From: Bacillus sp. FJAT-28004
Lineage (GTDB): Bacteria; Bacillota; Bacilli; Paenibacillales; Paenibacillaceae
Assembly: GCF_001280845.1 (NCBI RefSeq)
Contig: NZ_LGHP01000003.1
Coordinates: forward strand, 404,526 to 468,525
Direction of reading: 5' to 3'
Length of the DNA stretch: 64,000 bases
Made by a program: the position numbers and the translations under genes. Positions 60,186 through 64,000 of this stretch are shown piece by piece (positions within the stretch are counted from its first letter, which is position 1; every line of letters starts with the position of its first letter). The notes under the pieces were generated by a model, which saw only the letters and a list, made by a program, of their open reading frames with translations, was not told the origin of the DNA and did no database searches.

Positions 60186-61264
60186 CTCAAAGGCTACAGA
60201 TTTGGTTAGTTTTTATCATCATGAATATGGGCTTCGGTTTTTTGATGTATCCTCATCTCATATATACGTTATCGAATTCCGGTCATTGGGCAGTGGTTCT
60301 TTCTTACGGATTGCTGCAACTGATTCTAATGATGATCTTCAAGAAAGGATTAGATTATTTTCCAAAAAAAGATGTTATCGATATTTGTTTGCAAATGGGA
60401 AGATGGGCAGCATTCATTTTTTTTATCCCCTATGTTATCAATCTGACTGTGTTTGTTGCGATCACTCTTCGCGCCCATTCTGAAGACGTTGTTTCAGTTT
60501 TTTTGATTCGGACGCCTTATTGGGCGGTATTGGTCCTTCTCTTCTTCATTTCAACTTATACAGCTATTAAAGGTTTAGGCACGATTTTACGTTCCTCGGC
60601 ATTTATTTTCTTCATCATTAATTTTTTGGTGGTGTTAGTCATTGCTTCCTCGACTATAAATTTTGATTTTCAGAACGCTGCGCCGGCTTGGCCTTCCTCT
60701 TTTAATTTCTTATTGAAAGACAATTTTTTCTATCTTATGGGATATTCGGCGATTATCTTTTTAGGATTCGTACCTGCCGAAACCAATTTAAAGTTCGGTC
60801 GACTATTTGCGGCATGGGTTTATGTGATATTCTCCTTTCTAACTTCCGTGTATGTGCCGCTTTTAATATTTGGACAAGAAACAGTCGTTACGATTCATTT
60901 TCCTGCAAGAGAAGCAGCGGATACAGTCGACATGAGGTGGTTTGTGTTCAGCCGGCAAACGATGTTCTTCGGGCTGTCGTTGATCGGGTTTACGATCATA
61001 TTAAATGCCGTTTTGCTATGGATGATCGGACAAATCATGCAGAAAACGCTCAAATGGCAGAGAAGCAAAGCCTCTTATTGGATCAGTGCTTTCTCTCTTA
61101 TCGCATTTATATTCGCAGTAACTGTCCCGAACCGTTCCTGGATTGTAAAACTCCTCGAGTGGAGTAACGGTGCTAACGTTTATTTTATCATTATCCTTCC
61201 ATCTGCCATTTTTATCTATGGTGTTTTAATTAGAAGGAGGATGGCGGGTTATGAAAAAAATTAA
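60182..61264 (+). CDS. GerAB/spore-permease family germinant-receptor subunit (operon 2)
   Basis: 360 residues with about ten membrane helices, e.g. LVFIIMNMGFGFLMYPHLIYTL and FFIPYVINLTVFVAITL. The GTG at 60182 overlaps the A-subunit stop (GTGA) and has AAAGGGAG upstream; an ATG at 60104 lies deep in the A gene. Putative ligand-binding subunit of the receptor. Confidence 0.9.
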   Translation: MTQRLQIWLVFIIMNMGFGFLMYPHLIYTLSNSGHWAVVLSYGLLQLILMMIFKKGLDYFPKKDVIDICLQMGRWAAFIFFIPYVINLTVFVAITLRAHSEDVVSVFLIRTPYWAVLVLLFFISTYTAIKGLGTILRSSAFIFFIINFLVVLVIASSTINFDFQNAAPAWPSSFNFLLKDNFFYLMGYSAIIFLGFVPAETNLKFGRLFAAWVYVIFSFLTSVYVPLLIFGQETVVTIHFPAREAADTVDMRWFVFSRQTMFFGLSLIGFTIILNAVLLWMIGQIMQKTLKWQRSKASYWISAFSLIAFIFAVTVPNRSWIVKLLEWSNGANVYFIIILPSAIFIYGVLIRRRMAGYEKN

Positions 61265-62300
61265 TCTTATAAAAATTATTGTTGTACTTATGTTTTTAAC
61301 CTTTCTCTGCGGGTGTTGGAATGTTAATGAAATCAATCAGCGTGCCCTTCCTTTGGCCATCGGGATTTCCAAGGAAAACGAGGAAGAATTCAAAGTGACA
61401 CTGTATATTCCAGTAACATCGGTAGAAGGCAAAACAAGAATTGTAACGGAAAAAGGTGAATCCGTTTCAAGCGTTCTGGGACGAATGCGGACAAACTCTG
61501 AAGGTGCCTTGGACTACTCAAAAATACAATTTATTGTCATCCAAAACCATTTGGCAAATAACAATCAAGAATGGAGTAAATTGATTAAGTATTTAATGAA
61601 ATCAAGGGAAATACCGTCAATCGCGTTGCTAGCCATTACAGAAGACGATATTGAGAAAATGTTTGCGATTATTAACGAAAAAAAGGGTTTCCGTGCAACC
61701 TCTATATATGACTATTTTTATAAAGGGGCCGGTTGGGCACCGGAGTTCTCGATTACCCGCGTATGGGAAGTTTATCGGAGTTTGTTTTCCTATACGAAAG
61801 ATATAGCCGTTCCGGTCGTTAAATCCGGAAAGGATACCGTTTTTATCTTCGAGGATTTGGCAGTTTTGAAAAATGGAAAAATAACGGGAAGAATCAGCCC
61901 AAGCGAAAATCTATTAGTTAATTTGTTTCAAAATCGTAATGCACGAGGACAGAATGAGAGTCTGGGCTTTGCCAGCATCAGGGTAATAAACAGCTCTTTG
62001 CAAATTAGACCGTCAATGAAAAATAATGAACCGCTGGTTTCAAGCGATTTAAATGTAAAAATAGACATTTTAGAGAGAGAAGAGGGCGTGACGAATAGCC
62101 GGATATTAAAGGAACTCGAGAAGCTAATGGAAAAGCGGTTTAACGATATGTTCGAACAAGCCCAAAGAAACAAAACGGATATTTTCGGCTTTGGCCAACA
62201 TTTCCGTCATCAGATTCCATATCATGAACTAAAAGACTGGAGAGAAGAATATTATCCTAAGTTAAAAGTGAATTTTCAGGTCCATGTAAGTATGGAATAA
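61251..62300 (+). CDS. Ger(x)C-family germinant-receptor lipoprotein (operon 2)
   Basis: 349 residues. Signal peptide with lipobox LCGC (Cys22), then CWNVNEINQRALPLAIGIS and the C-terminal GFGQHFRHQIPYHELKDW block of Ger(x)C proteins. It starts 14 bases inside the B gene; GGAGG is about ten bases upstream. The three genes make a complete second receptor. Confidence 0.92.
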   Translation: MKKINLIKIIVVLMFLTFLCGCWNVNEINQRALPLAIGISKENEEEFKVTLYIPVTSVEGKTRIVTEKGESVSSVLGRMRTNSEGALDYSKIQFIVIQNHLANNNQEWSKLIKYLMKSREIPSIALLAITEDDIEKMFAIINEKKGFRATSIYDYFYKGAGWAPEFSITRVWEVYRSLFSYTKDIAVPVVKSGKDTVFIFEDLAVLKNGKITGRISPSENLLVNLFQNRNARGQNESLGFASIRVINSSLQIRPSMKNNEPLVSSDLNVKIDILEREEGVTNSRILKELEKLMEKRFNDMFEQAQRNKTDIFGFGQHFRHQIPYHELKDWREEYYPKLKVNFQVHVSME

Positions 62301-62394
62301 CTATTGCGGGTGTTGTCAACTTCGCTGGTACTACCATTTAACACGGTTTATCCTGACCTACTCGGGATTAAGCTATACTGGTATTAAGATATAA

Positions 62395-62709
62395 ACACTC
62401 GGCAGGTTAACGGTAACGTCACCGACCACGGAAGCTGACGATCCAACGCTTCCGAATTTTTCGGATCATCGAGCTGCGGTAGTTGCTCAAACAAAAGCAA
62501 TTATAGGATTTAACAACGATATTGTTGTTAAGAACAAAATTAGGACTAGTTTTTTCAGAACCACCATTAGCACCCCGCATGCGTTTATTCGTGTAGGATT
62601 TCTCAAGAATGGTGTCTTTATCAATGGACAGATTTGTTTAGAAATACTGCCCGTTAGTTTAATGATCCTGAGTACAACTGAAGTCATACGACCATATTCT
62701 CAAATGTCT
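62395..62709 (+). pseudogene. Open frame without start next to the integrase, probable gene fragment
   Basis: 105 codons open between stops, with protein-like composition (TSPTTEADDPTLPNFSDHRA; KNGVFINGQICLEILPVSLMIL) but no start codon in its first half and no ribosome site. It overlaps the 3' end of the integrase by 26 bases. Could be the rest of a gene cut by insertion of the element. A hairpin at 62429 lies inside it, which speaks against a working gene. Confidence 0.3.
62429..62461 (+). terminator. Possible terminator after germination operon 2
   Basis: CGGAAGC and GCTTCCG form a seven-base stem around 12 bases, followed by AATTTTT, about 130 bases after the gerC stop. Confidence 0.5.
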
Positions 62710-63790
62710 TAATTGTGCTTTGTACATCGCGCTCACGAAGTTCTTTGACGATATGTGCATAATATTGCATAGTTGTCTCTATGTCGCCGTGACCTAGCCT
62801 CTCGCTGACGTAATAAATTGAAACCCCTTTGTACAACAATATACTAGCATGCGTATGTCTCAAGCCGTGAACAGTTATTGGATCAATTTTGAGCTTTTCA
62901 AGCAACAAACCTAATGCTTTGTTAGCTCCGTTGTTACTAATTACTTTATATTTTGATTGAGGGCTGTGAAATACCAGTCCATGAATATTTTCCGGTGTAC
63001 GCTCGAAGAGCTCCATAAACAAGTCCATGGTTTTTTTGTCCATTGTAATCGTTCGATTAGACTGTTCATTTTTTGTAGGTCCGAATCCCTCATGCATCTT
63101 ATTGGTGTAACCCCAAGTCTTATTAATAATAATTTCATTCGTTTTAAAAGAGAAGGATGACCTTGTCAGACCGACTAGTTCACCGAATCTCATCCCAGAT
63201 GTAAGACCTAATAAGATCAAATAATTAGTAAGTGTATTAAGATTATCAGTTAACTCCTTTAGCAGACGTTTGCTGTCGAAATAGTTCAAATGTTTTTCTT
63301 CGGGACGTTTTGACGGAACAGATCCTGAAAAAGTCACTCTACGAGTAAAATCCGAATGAATAATGCCTTCGTCTATTGCTTCTTTAACACAAGCTCGTAT
63401 ATGAGTGTTGATCTTCCTTGTGGTGTCCTTAGCCCTACTAGCCCCGTACTCGTTCAAAAATGCCTGATAGGAGCGTTTGGTTATATTTTGAATAGGTATA
63501 CCGCCAAACTGTTCTTGAATTGTTTTGAGCGTATTTAAATAACGCTCCCTCGTGTTATTAGCAATGTTAGGTTTATATACTTTTAGCCACTCTTCAAAAT
63601 ATTGGTCAAAGGGCTCTAAACGTAGATGAGGAGTAATTCCTTTCCTGAGCTTGTTTTCGATCTCGGCAGCTGCTACCTGTGCTTCTTTTTTAGTATTGAA
63701 ACCACCCTTGCGTATTGGTTTAGAATCGCCTTTAATCATCCGACTGATAGTGTATTGCCAGGTCTTTCCGCGCTTCACGAAACTAGCCAT
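62684..63790 (-). CDS. int: Tyrosine-type site-specific integrase
   Basis: 368 residues. N-terminal arm-binding domain (KRGKTWQYTI), SAM-like core-binding domain (about 60-150) and a catalytic domain with Arg201 (SGMRFGEL), His308 and Arg311 (HGLRHTHAS), His334 (LGHGD) and Tyr344 (QYYAHI), all present. It integrates or excises a phage or integrative element by single-strand exchange. AGGAGGATTCTT precedes the ATG. The element appears to extend to the right, beyond the window. Confidence 0.94.
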   Translation of the reverse strand: MASFVKRGKTWQYTISRMIKGDSKPIRKGGFNTKKEAQVAAAEIENKLRKGITPHLRLEPFDQYFEEWLKVYKPNIANNTRERYLNTLKTIQEQFGGIPIQNITKRSYQAFLNEYGASRAKDTTRKINTHIRACVKEAIDEGIIHSDFTRRVTFSGSVPSKRPEEKHLNYFDSKRLLKELTDNLNTLTNYLILLGLTSGMRFGELVGLTRSSFSFKTNEIIINKTWGYTNKMHEGFGPTKNEQSNRTITMDKKTMDLFMELFERTPENIHGLVFHSPQSKYKVISNNGANKALGLLLEKLKIDPITVHGLRHTHASILLYKGVSIYYVSERLGHGDIETTMQYYAHIVKELRERDVQSTIKTFENMVV

Positions 63791-63808
63791 AAGAATCCTC
63801 CTCGCTAT

Positions 63809-64000
63809 TTAATAAGTCAGAAATCCACGAAGACTATATTGTAATGTATCCTCAATATCGCAAATACGTAGAACAATGCGTTGGATGCTTGAGAGGTCTA
63901 GAGAGGTTGGTTTTGGTTGGATAGAATTCATAACAGCTTCTCGAACAATTGAGAGTGAGATCCCGAGCAAATGCTCATTGTCTATATGTCGAGTATAAGC
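63809..64000 (-). CDS. C-terminal part of an unknown protein (cut by window edge)
   Basis: The minus strand is open from the right edge to a TAA at 63809, 63 codons, for example HIDNEHLLGISLSIVREAVM and LDLSSIQRIVLRICDIEDTL. It ends 19 bases before the integrase start and lies in the same direction, so it is probably part of the mobile element. The family cannot be told from this piece. Confidence 0.6.
   Translation of the reverse strand, partial: AYTRHIDNEHLLGISLSIVREAVMNSIQPKPTSLDLSSIQRIVLRICDIEDTLQYSLRGFLTY

Noticed and set aside
62487..62687. 66-residue minus-strand frame after int
   Set aside because: No ribosome site and no recognisable content; the plus-strand frame is longer, though neither is convincing.

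Overview
The window reads as a chromosomal segment of a Paenibacillus-like, endospore-forming Firmicute. The evidence is internal: two gerABC-type germinant-receptor operons, gerM, ytrH/ytrI and yheC/yheD-type spore genes, a 584-residue pyruvate kinase with the Bacillus-type C-terminal domain, strong AGGAGG ribosome sites, GTG and TTG starts, and gene orders known from Bacillus (ytoI-ytpI-ytrI-ytrH-dnaE-accDA-pyk, citZ-icd-mdh, gerM-rph-rdgB). No rRNA, tRNA or CRISPR array was recognised.

Layout. 1-1.7 kb: the start of psd leaving the left edge, a small membrane protein and a HAD phosphatase. 1.8-8.5 kb: a tightly overlapping minus-strand operon of five YheC/YheD ATP-grasp paralogues and one GNAT acetyltransferase, facing yheA. 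9-13.4 kb: a SinR-like regulator, a conserved hypothetical protein, ytoI, ytpI and the sporulation genes ytrI/ytrH. 13.5-22 kb: dnaE, a pgpA paralogue, a small protein, accD, accA and pyk. 22-27 kb: a thioesterase, fxsA, then ppk and ppx, which converge and overlap. 27-31 kb: citZ, icd and mdh (the citrate-malate arm of the TCA cycle). 31-39 kb: recQ, a membrane protein, a PfkB sugar kinase with a DeoR regulator, nagBA and fni. 39.5-45 kb: germination operon 1 (minus), a methyltransferase and an MBL hydrolase, then an AraC remnant. 45-56.8 kb: glpX, a roughly 700-bp triplicated repeat, an AIM24-family gene, a second pgpA, gerM-rph-rdgB, asnB, a P-loop kinase and a LysR/HPP divergent pair. 56.8-64 kb is accessory: a short orphan gene, an uncharacterised possible surface protein, gene debris, germination operon 2 (plus) and a tyrosine integrase that opens a mobile element running off the right edge.

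Regulatory sites read directly from the sequence include three PhoP half-sites at 11-bp spacing before ppk, an exact ATAA-N7-TTAT CcpC-type dyad plus a good sigma-A promoter before citZ, a 21-bp-spaced duplicated operator at the nagB promoter, and sporulation-type promoter candidates before ytrH (sigma-E) and the yhe cluster (sigma-K, weak).

The least explained signal is a palindromic two-hairpin element sitting directly before the Shine-Dalgarno sequence of three unrelated genes. It is single before the small gene at 18.0 kb, about 3.5 tandem copies (37-bp period) before fxsA, and about nine copies (41-bp period) before the AIM24 gene. All copies have the same orientation relative to the downstream gene, and two of the three lie just downstream of the two pgpA paralogues. 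Together with the expanded ATP-grasp/GNAT operon this is the best candidate for something undescribed here.
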